Positions 8,650 through 20,611 are shown, numbered from the stretch's first letter. The stretch is DNA of 64,000 bases from Endomychus coccineus (GCA_958510875.1 CAUEHT010000003.1:1-64000), one strand, 5' to 3'. Numbers and translations are program-made. The notes: a model not told the origin generated them from the letters alone.

Positions 8650-9696
8650 ATAGGACATTGTCTGAGAAAAGAGGGAAAGCAATACAAGCAAATCTTGTAT
8701 CGATCATATTTATATGAAAAATAAACTTCATACAGAATATATTGCTGCTATCATAAAGACAACCATAACAGATCACTATTCCACTTTACTAGCATTAAAT
8801 ATAAATCATATTAAAGGTGTAAAAAATGACTTATTGGTGACAAAAATAGACGAGGATAAATTAAGGAAATCATTGGAGGATGAAAATTGGGACACAGTTA
8901 ATATTGAAATCATTTATAATAAAAACATAAAACGAAAAGAGTGGATCACAGCAGGCATTTTGAAGTCTATAAAAACTAGAAATTGGCTTTACCAGCAATA
9001 TCTAAAATATCCAAATAATGAGACTATTAATAATTGTTATAAAATATACAGGAATAAACTCAATGGCCTCATTCAACTAAGTGTAATCATTTCAAATACA
9101 AAATTATGGATAACGTAGGGTCTAATAAAGCATTATGGGAAACAATTAATAAAGTTGAGAACAAAAAGATCAAAAATAAATGGGAAATCAAGGAATTGAA
9201 GCTTGAAAGTGATGAGATTGTAAAAACTCCTATTGATATTTCAAATGCTTTCAGTAAACACTATGCTAACATAGGTAAAACTTATGCAAAAAAAAATACG
9301 AAGGCATGAAACTGACACTCACACTAATGAAAATAGGAGTCCTAGATCCATGTTCTTGTACAGTACAACTCTAAATGAGGTCGTTTCTATTATTAATTCA
9401 AGTGACAATAATAATGGTACAGGTGAAGATAAAATATCTAACAAAAGTACTTACGTTCTCTTCTTATGTTAGGGGGCAACCTGAATTCAAGGAATTAAAA
9501 ACAGGTAACGATTCCTGTTTAGAAATTGTCCCTTCATTAAAGTATTTAGGAGTCACAATAGATAAATTTCTAAAATGAGATATACATGCCCAAGAAATGA
9601 TAAAAAAATTAAGAGGCATTGTTTACAGAATGTGTCATTTAAAGTGATAGTGAATCAAACAGATGTCCCAACTGTGTAGAAGCAAATGACAAATTC
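8650..9696 (+). pseudogene. L2 copy a: internally deleted LINE
   Basis: Starts with the end of a LINE endonuclease (SCIDHIYMKNKL, then TTITDHYSTLLAL, a TDHY variant of the SDH motif). The linker follows (KRKEWITAGILKSIKTRN, YKIYRNKLNGLI), then the beginning of the reverse transcriptase (GEDKISNK). It jumps straight to the sequence after the catalytic YADD (LEIVPSLKYLGVTIDK), so the reverse-transcriptase palm is absent. Compared with copy d it has lost four codons (after WDTV) and a few bases at GLI, and an A-run near 9290 shifts frame again. After 9650 a short piece shared with the L1 5' region follows. Not able to encode an enzyme. Confidence 0.8.
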
Positions 9697-9699
9697 GAT

Positions 9700-12600
9700 G
9701 CGATCAAATTCAGGAAACATTTTAATTAGTAAAATAGAATTTGAAGGAAATTGATATTTGTTATTTTACTAATATTTATAACAATCTTCTGGAATCGAAA
9801 TAGTAATGTTGGCAAAATATTTAACTCACAAAATAATCATTATATTGCTATCCAGTCTAATTTCAAACATTCAAGAATTTCATCAATTGTCATTTTAAAA
9901 TTTGATCTGAAACTATTAGTTCCAAATCTGACATGTATATGTCTCTTTTGTCAACATGTACACTTTTTTTCGTGCTCTAAAGTATACCATAGTTTGATGA
10001 ATACGTTAAATATATTGATTATTATATTGTTCTTTTTGTCGATACATCCAACATTACGAAGTCATCTCACAAATGTTTATGACAATCATTTTGACGAATT
10101 TTTATCTTGTGGCAAATTTGTATGTTACAGAGTCTACTTGCATCTTACAATACATCCACTATTAGATCATACACTTTACTGATACTACAATATATACTTT
10201 GAAAAAACTGTGCAATGGGTTTCCCAATAAATTTGAAATGTTAAGATGAGAAGACTATTTATTACTTTGTTTATGTAATCTTCTATTGTATCAAACCTAA
10301 TCAGCTGTATCGAATACAGGCTTTTCTTAATAAACTATCGCTCACAATCGATAATTTTACATAGATAAATCAATTATTCCAGAAAGTTTATTTAAATTAT
10401 TATGTTCCATGATGTCTATTATAATTGATGATTTTTGATGTAAACAGTTTCTTTATCACGTTTCACAGTACATACATTGCGATCAAATTCAGGAAACATT
10501 TTAATTAGTAAAATAGAATTTGAAGGAAATTGATTATTGTTATTTTACTAATATTTATAACAATCTTCTGGAATCGAAATAGTAATGTTGGCAAAATATT
10601 TAACTCACAAAATAATCATTATATTGCTATCCAGTCTAATTTCAAACATTCAAGAATTTCATCAATTGTCATTTTAAAATTTGATCTGAAACTATTAGTT
10701 CCAAATCTGACATGTATATGTCTCTTTTGTCAACATGTACACTTTTTTTCGTGCTCTAAAGTATACCATAGTTTGATGAATACGTTAAATATATTGATTA
10801 TTATATTGTTCTTTTTGTCGATACATCCAACATTACGAAGTCATCTCACAAATGTTTATGACAATCATTTTGACGAATTTTTATCTTGTGGCAAGTTTGT
10901 ATGTTACAGAGTCTACTTGCATCTTACAATACATCCACTATTAGATCATACACTTTACTGATACTACAATATATACTTTGAAAAAACTGTGCAATGGGTT
11001 TCCCAATAAATTTGAAATGTTAAGATGAGAAGACTATTTATTACTTTGTTTATGTAATCTTCTATTGTATCAAACCTAATCAGCTGTATCGAATACAGGC
11101 TTTTCTTAATAAACTATCGCTCACAATCGATAATTTTACATAGATAAATCAATTATTCCAGAAAGTTTATTTAAATTATTATGTTCCATGATGTCTATTA
11201 TAATTGATGATTTTTGATGTAAACAGTTTCTTTATCACGTTTCACAGTACATACATTGCGATCAAATTCAGGAAACATTTTAATTAGTAAAATAGAATTT
11301 GAAGGAAATTGATTATTGTTATTTTACTAATATTTATAACAATCTTCTGGAATTGAAATAGTAATGTTGGCAAAATATTTAACTCACAAAATAATCATTA
11401 CATTGCTATCCACTCTAATTTCAAACATTTAAGAATTTCATCAATGGTCATTTTAAAATTTGATCTGAAACTATTAGTTCCAAATCTGACATGTATATGT
11501 CTCTTTTGTCAACATGTACACTTTTTTTCGTGCTCTAAAGTATACCATAGTTTGATGAATACGTTAAATATATTGATTATTATATTGTCCTTTTTGTCGA
11601 TACTTCCAACATTACGAAGTCATTCACAAATTTTTATGACGAGTGGAACATTATCGGGACAATCATTTTGACGAATTTTTATCTTGTGGCAAGTTTGTAT
11701 GTTACAGAGTCTACTTGCATCTTACAATACATCCACTATTAGATCATACACTTTACTGATACTACAATATATACTTTGAAAAAACTGTGCAATGGGTTTC
11801 CCAATAAATTTGAAATGTTAAGATGAGAAGACTATTTATTACTTTGTTTATGTAATCTTCTATTGTATCAAACCTAATCAGCTGTATCGAATACAGGCTT
11901 TTCTTAATAAACTATCGCTCACAATCGATAATTTTACATAGATAAATCAATTATTCCAGAAAGTTTATTTAAATTATTATGTTCCATGATGTCTATTATA
12001 ATTGATGATTTTTGATGTAAACAGTTTCTTTATCACGTTTCACAGTACATACATTGCGATCAAATTCAGGAAACATTTTAATTAGTAAAATAGAATTTGA
12101 AGGAAATTGATTATTGTTATTTTACTAATATTTATAACAATCTTCTGGAATCGAAATAGTAATGTTGGCAAAATATTTAACTCACAAAATAATCATTACA
12201 TTGCTATCCAGTCTAATTTCAAACATTTAAGAATTTCATCAATGGTCATTTTAAAATTTGATCTGAAACTATTAGTTCCAAATCTGACATGTATATGTCT
12301 CTTTTGTCAACATGTACCCTTTTTTTCGTGCTCTAAAGTATACCATAGTTTGATGAATACGTTAAATATATTGATTATTATATTGTCCTTTTTGTCGATA
12401 CTTCCAACATTACGAAGTCATTCACAAATTTTTATGACGAGTGGAACATTATCGGGACAATCATTTTGACGAATTTTTATCTTGTGGCAAGTTTGTATGT
12501 TACAGAGTCTACTTGCATCTTACAATACATCCACTATTAGATCATACACTTTACTGATACTACAATAATATATACTTTGAAAAAACTGTGCAATGGGTTT

Positions 12601-14272
12601 CCCAATAAATTTGAAATGTTAAGATGAGAAGGCTATTTATTACTTTGTTTATGTAATCTTCTATTGTATCAAACCTAATCAGCTGTATCGAATACAGGCT
12701 TTTCTTAATAAACTATCGCTCACAATCGATAATTTTACATAGATAAATCAATTATTCCAGAAAGTTTATTTAAATTATTATGTTCCATGATGTCTATTAT
12801 AATTGATGATTTTTGATGTAAACAGTTTCTTTATCACGTTTCACAGTACATACATTGCGATCAAATTCAGGAAACATTTTAATTAGTAAAATAGAATTTG
12901 AAGGAAATTGATTATTGTTATTTTACTAACATTTATAACAATCTTCTGGAATCGAAATAGTAATGTTGGCAAAATATTTAACTCACAAAATAATCATTAC
13001 ATTGCTATCCAGTCTAATTTCAAACATTTAAGAATTTCATCAATGGTCATTTTAAAATTTGATCTGAATCTATTAGTTCCAAATCTGACATGTATATGTC
13101 TCTTTTGTCAACATGTACACTTTTTTCGTGCTCTAAAGTATACCATAGTTTGATGAATACGTTAAATATATTGATTATTATATTGTTCTTTTTGTCGATA
13201 CATCCAACATTACGAAGTCATCTCACAAATGTTTATGACAATCATTTTGACGAATTTTTATCTTGTGGCAAGTTTGTATGTTACAGAGTCTACTTGCATC
13301 TTACAATACATCCACTATTAGATCATACACTTTACTGATACTACAATATATACTTTGAAAAAACTGTGCAATGGGTTTCCCAATAAATTTGAAATGTTAA
13401 GATGAGAAGACTATTTATTACTTTGTTTATGTAATCTTCTATTGTATCAAACCTAATCAGCTGTATCGAATACAGGCTTTTCTTAATAAACTATCGCTCA
13501 CAATCGATAATTTTACATAGATAAATCAATTATTCCAGAAAGTTTATTTAAATTATTATGTTCCATGATGTCTATTATAATTGATGATTTTTGATGTAAA
13601 CAGTTTCTTTATCACGTTTCACAGTACATACATTGCGATCAAATTCAGGAAACATTTTAATTAGTAAAATAGAATTTGAAGGAAATTGATTATTGTTATT
13701 TTACTAACATTTATAACAATCTTCTGGAATCGAAATAGTAATGTTGGCAAAATATTTAACTCACAAAATAATCATTACATTGCTATCCAGTCTAATTTCA
13801 AACATTTAAGAATTTCATCAATGGTCATTTTAAAATTCGATCTGAATCTATTAGTTCCAAATCTGACATGTATATGTCTCTTTTGTCAACATGTACACTT
13901 TTTTCGTGCTCTAAAGTATACCATAGTTTGATGAATACGTTGAATACATTGATTATTATATTGTCCTTTTTGTCGATACTTCCAACATTACGAAGTCATT
14001 CACAAATTTTTATGACGGGTGGAACATTATCGGGACAATCATTTTGACGAATTTTTATCTTGTGGCAAGTTTGTATGTTACAGAGTCTACTTGCATCTTA
14101 CAATACATCCACTATTAGATCATACACTTTACTGATACTACAATATATACTTTGAAAAAACTGTGCAATGGGTTTCCCAATAAATTTGAAATGTTAAGAT
14201 GAGAAGGCTATTTATTACTTTGTTTATGTAATCTTCTATTGTATCAAACCTAATCAGCTGTATCGAATACAG
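9700..14272 (+). repeat. Tandem array, about 5.8 units of 780 bp
   Basis: Units begin at 9700, 10479, 11258, 12056, 12857 and 13635, measured from GCGATCAAATTCAGG. Lengths are 779, 779, 798, 801 and 778 bp, and the last is cut at 14272 after about 638 bp. Units 3, 4 and 6 carry an extra segment of about 20 bp with GAGTGGAACATTATC; units 1, 2 and 5 lack it. Each unit holds an open frame of up to 143 codons on the plus strand, but it has no ATG start, is rich in Ile/Leu/Phe as expected for AT-rich sequence, and is broken by ordinary indels in some units, so I do not call a gene. The array ends exactly after the small inverted repeat CTGTAT-CGA-ATACAG. Confidence 0.95.
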
Positions 14273-15411
14273 CAATGAATTAATTAAATTTGTATTTTAC
14301 AATATCAATGATTCAAAGACATTTTAATTTTGAAAAAGTGGAGTTGCAATATTTTAATTTGTTGTATAGTATTTGAGGAAACATGTGGTTGTAGAGCGAT
14401 TATATTTTATGAGCATTTTCTTTTGCAATACTTGAAGTTTCAATGATTGAATTATATAACCTAGAATTGGCCAAGTGACGTACTCTACAACTATACCTTC
14501 GACTAAGATTTGACTCCATTCCAATTTTATACTCTTCTATGAATATCTACCACTCTCAATCTATCTAACCTATGAATGTCAAAGTGACATACGATCCAAA
14601 CCATAGAATAACTTGTGACAAGTGCTAATAGTAAAAGTTTCTATAAACGCGTACCCATCTCTATATAACCTACAACTGCCAGAGCGACGTCTGTCACAGT
14701 GACAACCTGAAGGTGCCCATACGTCTCACATAAAGGTTACCACGCACTATCCGACTAAACCCTTACAAAGGCGTTGCACATAAAAAACTGCATCTTAGCG
14801 GGGCGTAGCCCGTAAAATCAACTAGTCAACTATAATACTGGCCGGTTTAAGTTGGTACGCAAGTTACTAGAAAAGTCACTAGGAATATGCGATTTTCGAC
14901 CTTATCGACGGTCAACTTTGGACACGACAAGCTAAATGAAGCGAGCGCAGCGAGCTCGAAAAATGATTGAAACGTTAACTTTGAACCTTTTAAAAGGTCG
15001 CGATAGCCCCGAACCGGGTCGAAAACTGTTTTGAAATAGTTAATTTTCCGTAAATCGAATGACGTTCACGTGAGGAGCGCGTAGCTGGCGAGTTAGAAAA
15101 GTGAAAACTTTCTGTACCTAATACGGCTGTACGACAACTTTTCGCGTTCCGTTTTCGCTCCATGTCGTGAGATTTTCATCGGGGCCGTTGCATAGGCACA
15201 TTGTCAGGTCCCAAAATATCGTTTAAATAGGAAAATTTAATTAAAATAGAAACGAGTACTCTCAAGTCTCAGCTATGCACGTCTGACGTGCGAAGCACCA
15301 AAGGGAATTTTCTAGCTACTAAAATATACGCGAAGCGGGTAAAAGCTAGCGGCCCATAGCAGAAAAGACTTTATTACAACTGGCGCCGCTCGCACGGGAC
15401 AAGAAACGGCC

Positions 15412-15741
15412 TCAAATTAACAAGACCGAGGTAAAATGTATAAACTCTAACTGAAGCGTAGCGATCTCCTCGAGGCATTTGTCAAAATGTTTCCGTTCGT
15501 AACTAATTACATAGGACATCTGGCCTTCATGCAATTGTGGTTTTATACAATTCGAACCTTCTAATTTCGATAGGCCAAGTGAAAATCCCGGAGCCTCAAG
15601 CGCTAAAGACATCTGAGTGTTTAAAATTTCGTATAAAATTGCTAAATTTGGCATTCTTAGAAACGTCAAATTAATTAATCTGACACAAGAGTTGGGGATA
15701 TTTTTATTCAAATCGATATAATACCAATTTTTGTCATCCAT
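15412..15741 (-). pseudogene. Block A2 copy of the unknown ORF, truncated at 109 codons
   Basis: ATG at 15741, starting MDDKNWYYIDLNKN. Differs from the A1 protein at many sites in the N-terminal leader and middle (for example NLAILYEILNTQMSL). The Trp codon of LIWG is TGA here, ending the frame; the sequence beyond remains recognisable but unread. The WYYIDLNKNIPNSC segment is unchanged. Likely a decayed copy. Confidence 0.6.
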
Positions 15742-16325
15742 ATTGCAAGATTTTCTCGGAAATTTTCCAAAATCAAAAACTAGGGCCTCTACGTTCAATT
15801 AAAATTCACCATTCGAAAGATCGTCATCGATAATGTTAAAGTGGCACCAAACTAATTCCAAGACGTAACCCAAAAATGCCGCTAAGTAGCTTAAAATAAA
15901 TCATAAAGATTTGACGTGTTTTGACGGTAACCTATGTAAGGATTAAGTGATAACTCACGAAGAGAACTGATTTTGGAGGTGTATTTATAATGAAATGATG
16001 CGAAAGCAATGCGAAAAGTATTATACAACTTCTATACTGCCTATGAATGTCCAAAATGGTCCATGGACGAAGATATTCTTCCTAGGGGTACAAGTACATT
16101 TCTACATCCTTGGAAGCTTTGGGGCACGAAATAGCATATATATCGACTGTAGAATCTTTTCAATAAGCTATGCAACAAATCTATGGTCTTATTTCACCAA
16201 AATCTAACCTTATTCATAGTCTGGGAGTTATATGTAGTAAACAACATGTCTCTAACTAAAAGTTAACAAAACTACATAAATAAGATATGAACGTGGGGCC
16301 CCATCTATTAAAAAACGTTCTAGAG

Positions 16326-16553
16326 GTATGTCTGAACAATGTGTAACAATAAGACTTTCCATATTTTATTTTAGAAATAGATAAATTGAGAATATCAATT
16401 ATGGTGCCTACATACATATTCTTACAACAAACTAAAGTACATAGGGATTTTGAAAGAATAACAAAACGATTAAGAAAGGTATGTACATCATCTACGATAT
16501 TAGTACAACTGATTTACTAAGGTACATAACAAGATATGTGTCATATTCTACAG
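16326..16553 (+). other. Conserved splice-like signals in block A2
   Basis: Donor GAG|GTATGT at 16325/16326 with acceptor TATTTTATTTTAG ending 16374 (49 nt), then donor AAAG|GTATGT at 16478/16479 with acceptor TTCTACAG ending 16553. The exon between has changed in length and sequence relative to A1 while all four sites remain canonical. Confidence 0.35.
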
Positions 16554-17388
16554 TAAGCATAGCATCTTCCAGTAGCAGCACGATCATTGGATTCACTCAG
16601 AATTACTTCAAATTCACAGTACAAGCCTTTCAAAGTACTCGAGTAATGTCACTATAGATACAATAAAGATATTTTCATATACATGTGTATGGTGTATTAT
16701 GTTTTAGGATCTAAATTGTCATTTTACATTTTCAACGTAGATACAACGTTATGATAGATACATATAATAGCATCTTTCAAGAATTCAATGCTAAATATGG
16801 ATAAATTATATGGAATAAGGAAAGGAAAAGATGTATACAAGAGTGTTTCATATGTTTTTGGAAAGGAAGGAATTCTTAATGTTCAATTCACTCATTTCAT
16901 AGGTACATATGACAGTTGGTGGAAAAATTTCACCATAACCAATTGTATGGATGTTATATGCATGAAAATGATTATGAAAGTGTCGAACAATTAATTTGCT
17001 ACCACAAGGTATACTTTCAACAAAGTATACATCATTTTATGGATATTTTGATACATTAAGAGACGAAGGCATCCAAAGGATGAATCGTACAGTTTCAATA
17101 CTTCAAATTGAACTTTGCTTATGCATATGTAACAAGAATCAAGGTAAGGGGAAAACTTAATAATAAATTTTGTATAACATAACTCCCTCTGAGACTATGT
17201 AGCATCCAAAATAGAGATGTTCAAACTTGATTGAGAGATGTACAAACAAAACACAATTGCATTTAGCAAGTTACTAATAGGAATAAATTCTGTATCTTTG
17301 TATTTATAACAAAAAGGGTAGATCGTACAGTTTTAATACTGGGAATTTGTTTTTACAATGGTTCTACTACCGATATGTTTGAGAAATC

Positions 17389-18440
17389 CATGCCCAAGAA
17401 ATGATAAAAAAATTAAGAGGCATTGTTTACAGAATGTGTCATTTAAAGAACATACTTAGTGTGCAGCAACTAAAAATTCTGTATCACTCTTTTGTCGAGA
17501 ACATTCTTAGCTAGGGCATAATTGCTTGGGGAGCAATGGGCAAAGTATTACATGATAAATTAAAGAAAATGCAAAAAAAGATATTAAAAATAATCTACAA
17601 TAAAACTAGAATGTTTTCAACTGATGAGCTGTTCAGAATTTCATATGTGCTCGACATTAAGCAACTGTACGCTAAACAAATTTTATTACATCTTAAAAAT
17701 AATGAAGCATTGAAAATACCATTGAACGTCAATTATAATACTAGATCTACCACATCTATTAACATACAAACCCCAAGATGTCATAAAACGATAATGCAAA
17801 GTACATTTACATATTTAGGGCCAAGACTTTGGAATCAACCACCAGCAGAGTTAAAAAATGTCAACGGACCTACTAAGGCCTTTAAAAATAAAATAAAAAA
17901 ACATCTTACAGAAAGGAAGAGAGTACTTCAAGAATTTCATTTAGATAAATACCGTTTTACATTATATTAATTCTGCTTAACAGTTTTGCTAGAATCCAAT
18001 TATTATTGTTATTGGTGCTAGACTCTTTTACTTAATCATAACATATATGTTAAACTCTGTTTATAAGTTCCCTAAATTTTTACTTCAAATCACTAATAAA
18101 CCACTCATTCCCTCACTTAATTCTTTTAAAAAATTTCGCATACGCTTTTTGAATTTTTGTTCTGATCCTCAATAATTGGTCTATTTATTTACCTACTTAT
18201 TTAATTATCTATGTATTTATATCTGGTTGTTATATTGCTAAATACTAATTAATGGTACTTATCCTAACTTTTTACAACTCTATTCCCATAAAACAAATTC
18301 CAATGAGAATTTACATGGGATTCCAATTTTTCTTTTATTTTACAAATGTCACATAAACTACTATACTTAATGCAATTATTTCTCTCATTGTAAATTTATT
18401 GTATCTTACAATAAGGTAAAATAAAAATTATTCTTATTCT
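17389..18440 (+). pseudogene. L2 LINE 3' end: reverse-transcriptase C-terminus and 3' UTR
   Basis: Reads KKLRGIVYRMCHLKNILSVQ, then an in-frame TAG (about 17511), then IIAWGAMGKVLHDKLKKMQ and onward to LGPRLWNQPPAELKNV and a stop at 17968-17970 (ATG-started open part 17536-17970). The Y/AWG and NTRS...LGPRLWN pattern is the post-palm region of Jockey/CR1-type reverse transcriptases. About 450 bp of 3' UTR follows and ends at an AAAATTATTCTTATTC tail; short tandem 3' tails rather than poly(A) are seen in CR1/L2-like LINEs. The 5' side joins block A2 without a target duplication, so it arrived by recombination. Confidence 0.8.
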
Positions 18441-19215
18441 TATTCTATTCTTATATTCAACCAAGAAGGGGTGGAGGTTCTCCCTCGATTATTTGAAGTG
18501 TAGCTATTTGCTAGATACCACAGAAAATAGGGGGTATAGTTACAAATTTGCAAATAACATTGTTTGATTTCAAGGTGGGTTCAAGACATATGAAAATCCA
18601 ATAACCCATAAAAGAGTTCACATTGTGTATAAACTATAACACTGTGAATAATCACCCTTATCCACTAAGAATACTATTAAAATACTGAGGACCTTTCGAC
18701 TAGCAGCATGCACCATCAGAGTTGGAAGCTCCTCTGTACTTTTAACAGTTCTTTTACGGGATAAGGTTGATTATTTCTTATTTATATTTGAATGTTATAT
18801 CGAATTACGTTATGAGAAGTAAAAACCTTCCTACATACTGGTTCTATTTAGGTTCTTTCTTTACTGGGAAACTTTTCCAAATAATAAGTCACAACCAAAA
18901 GGGGGTGGGCTCATCTTCTTCGATTACTTAAATAGTAATGTATGTTACTAATATGAGATAAGAAAATCATTGATTCAAGTATTATATAGGTAGGTACTTT
19001 TGAAGAAATAAGAGTTACCCTTCATTCAAATGATTAATGAAATTTCTATTTTCTTTGTATGAAGTTGAATGATTCAAAGACACCTTTCACTTTTGAAAAA
19101 GTTGATAGAGTTGCAAACGTTTCCAAATAATATATCACAACCAGGAGAGGCAGAGGTATTCTCCATCGATTACTTAAATAGTAGGCTATATGTAACTTCA
19201 GAAAAGAGACGAGTA
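18441..19215 (+). repeat. Family B repeats inside the duplicated unit (repeated at 20632-21406)
   Basis: Three family B cores: GGGGTGGAGGTTCTCCCTCG at about 18470, AGGGGGTGGGCTCATC at about 18898, and AACCAGGAGAGGCAGAGG at about 19140. Each is followed by CGATTA and an AGT-rich stretch. No genes seen. Confidence 0.7.
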
Positions 19216-19996
19216 TAAGAATAAGAATACCTAAGAATATGTTTATTGAAACTAAAACTGGTATCACGTGAATACAGGAAAATAGACACTTAAACGCCAA
19301 GAGGTTTGTATTGTGCCGTATAATTTATTACAACAGTACAGTAGATAATTGAATATTATATATTACGATTTATTAGTCAGATAATAAATATAATTGATAT
19401 TTCGAGTGAGCAATATAACAATAATTAAGAAACGCTGAGACAACTCACAAATATGTGGGCGTTATCAATGAGATAAATATAGACTTCATATTTGAATCTT
19501 TTAACATCATTATTAATTGATCTCAATGCTAACGGAAGTTTGTTAAAGACTTTTGATCCGTTGAAGGAAATACTATTTTGACATTTTCTTTTGGCGAATT
19601 TATTAATTTTGATTTCTTCATTGTAAGCTGCTCTTGTGTGATAGGCTTGATCTATGCACTTAGTTTCCACTTTTAGATGCATGTAGATTAGACATTGATA
19701 TATGTAAAGTGTTCTAACTTTTAGCACATTCATTTGTTTGTATAAAATATCCGTAGAAAATCTTTTTGATTTGTTTAATATTATTTTTAAGACGTAATTT
19801 TGTACAACATTAAGAGGTTCCATTGCATTTTTATATAGACCCCCCACGCTTCGATGCCATATTTCAATAAAGATTCCACCAGAGCTTTGTATATATTTTT
19901 AAGCATAAATTAGTTTTCTTACTTTGCTTGCTAAATGTTCTACTTGAATATTCCACCTAAGATTTTTGTCAATGATTATACCAAGATATTTAATAA
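19216..19996 (-). pseudogene. L3 LINE 3' fragment, interrupted by Penelope (repeated at 21407-22187)
   Basis: The minus strand 19847-19425 reads NVVQNYVLKIILNKSKRFST, then LYIYQCLIYMHLKVETKC, RTRAA-like HTRAAYNEEIKINKFAK, and GSKVFNKLPLALRSI. This is the C-terminal region after the palm in Jockey/CR1-like reverse transcriptases. The 3' UTR contains AATAAACATATTC and ends in a TTCTTATTCTTAT tail near 19216, like L2. The palm is missing here: after CCAAGATATTTAAT (about 19996) the sequence changes to the Penelope-like end. A deletion of about 33 bp relative to the copy at 35.7 kb lies near 19907. The protein keeps 140 open codons but no catalytic motif. Confidence 0.75.
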
Positions 19997-20079
19997 TATA
20001 ATAAGATTCTTGACCCAGTATGAATTATATAAAAAATTCTCGGGAATTAGGTCACATTAACACTCTGTTATAAATGTTC

Positions 20080-20121
20080 GTCTTTACGTAGGTTTCGGTC
20101 TCACGACCATCATCAGAAGAC
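20080..20121 (-). ncRNA. Hammerhead-like ribozyme, copy 1
   Basis: Minus strand, 42 nt. In order: GUCUU (stem I 5' strand), CUGAUGA (core), one unpaired U, GGUC-GUGA-GACC (stem II with loop), GAAA (core), C-CUAC-G (stem III of one pair), UA (cleavage-site UH), AAGAC (stem I 3' strand). Stem I (5 bp) and stem II (4 bp) pair perfectly. Very short stem III and location in the pLTR fit hammerhead ribozymes known from Penelope-like elements. The unpaired U after CUGAUGA is a departure from the textbook core. Confidence 0.7.
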
Positions 20122-20159
20122 TTATTTTGTTAAAAAGGGGGTTAACTAAAACTAATTAG

Positions 20160-20611
20160 CACATAAACAAAATCTATAATGGTTCTTCTTATAAAAATAA
20201 CATAACAGGTAATACAGACAATTATATAACTTTACCATACATTCCGGAGACCTCAGAAAAAATTAAGAAATGTTTGAAAAAGTACGATATAAATGTTGCG
20301 CATAAACCTACTAACTGTGTTGGGAAATATTTCTCAAATCTAAAACCTGTAATACCTAAAGATAAACAAACCCACACAGTATATAAATTTAATTGTTTAG
20401 ATTGTGATGGAACTTATACTGGAATCTCTAAACAATATTTACAAAAAGAATGTACGGCCATAAGTATAGCACAAGAAATAATAACTTAGAAAATTCCACC
20501 GCCCTTGCTAAGCACTGTTTTGATTATAACCATCAATTTGATTACAAAAATGTTAATATTTTAACTAAAGAAATCAATTTTTATAAAAGATCTATCCTGG
20601 AGATGATTCAC
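20160..20611 (+). pseudogene. Penelope-like polyprotein C-terminus, GIY-YIG endonuclease, frameshifted
   Basis: Open from 20160 to 20489: LPYIPETSEKIKKCLKKYDI, then AHKPTN, then HTVYKFNCLDCDGTYTGISK. The LPYIPxxSEKIKxxLKKY and VYKxxCxxC...YxG order is the linker and zinc-like plus GIY-YIG start in Penelope-like elements, where this nuclease nicks the target. A 1-nt shortage in an A-run near 20445 moves the rest into another frame (20450 onwards), which retains MYGHKYSTRN and STALAKHCFDYNH, including the Arg/His part expected of the nuclease. The catalytic reverse transcriptase is not present. Inactive. Confidence 0.85.

Larger units (their letters stand above)
3839..9696 (+). repeat. Left arm of a 5.86-kb near-perfect inverted duplication
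   Basis: Paired coordinates with the right arm (58143-64000) sum to 67,839 throughout, so there are essentially no net indels across BEL/Pao, mariner, block A and L2. I count fewer than ten base differences by eye, mostly within the last 1 kb. Homology stops at 9696, where the 780-bp array begins. The outer limit is hidden by the window edge. Confidence 0.9.
14273..17388 (+). repeat. Block A2
   Basis: The diverged member of block A. It begins at the array junction in sequence equivalent to 5085 of A1, has one 15-bp core unit (14799), the interrupted ORF, the splice-like signals and a shortened AT-rich tail ending near GAGAAATCC, where L2 sequence takes over. It lacks the part equivalent to the last kilobase of A1. 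It is clearly older or more diverged relative to A1, A3 and A7. Confidence 0.75.
18421..20611 (+). repeat. First copy of a 2191-bp head-to-tail duplication
   Basis: Contains family B repeats, an L3 LINE fragment (minus) and the 5' part of a Penelope-like element (plus). Compared with 20612-22802 I find only about three base differences (near 18493, 19037 and 19209). The junction shares the short string ATAAAAA with the Penelope sequence, suggesting microhomology or slippage. Confidence 0.95.
19997..20611 (+). mobile_element. Penelope-like element, partial copy 1
   Basis: About 160 bp of pLTR-like sequence with a hammerhead-like motif on the minus strand, then the end of the polyprotein with a GIY-YIG domain on the plus strand. 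The reverse-transcriptase part is absent, so it is a severely shortened insertion into the L3 fragment. The 3' end is cut off by the 2191-bp duplication junction. Confidence 0.8.

Noticed and set aside
9751..10182. 143-codon open frames in the 780-bp units
   Set aside because: They begin at TTG, not ATG. Composition is what AT-rich DNA gives, and some units are broken by indels, with no sign of codon-wise conservation.
19046..19300. 84-codon minus-strand frame MAFKCLFSCIHVIPVL
   Set aside because: Lies in the L3 3' UTR and family B sequence. The hydrophobic start looks like a signal peptide but is AT-driven, and the frame crosses an element boundary.
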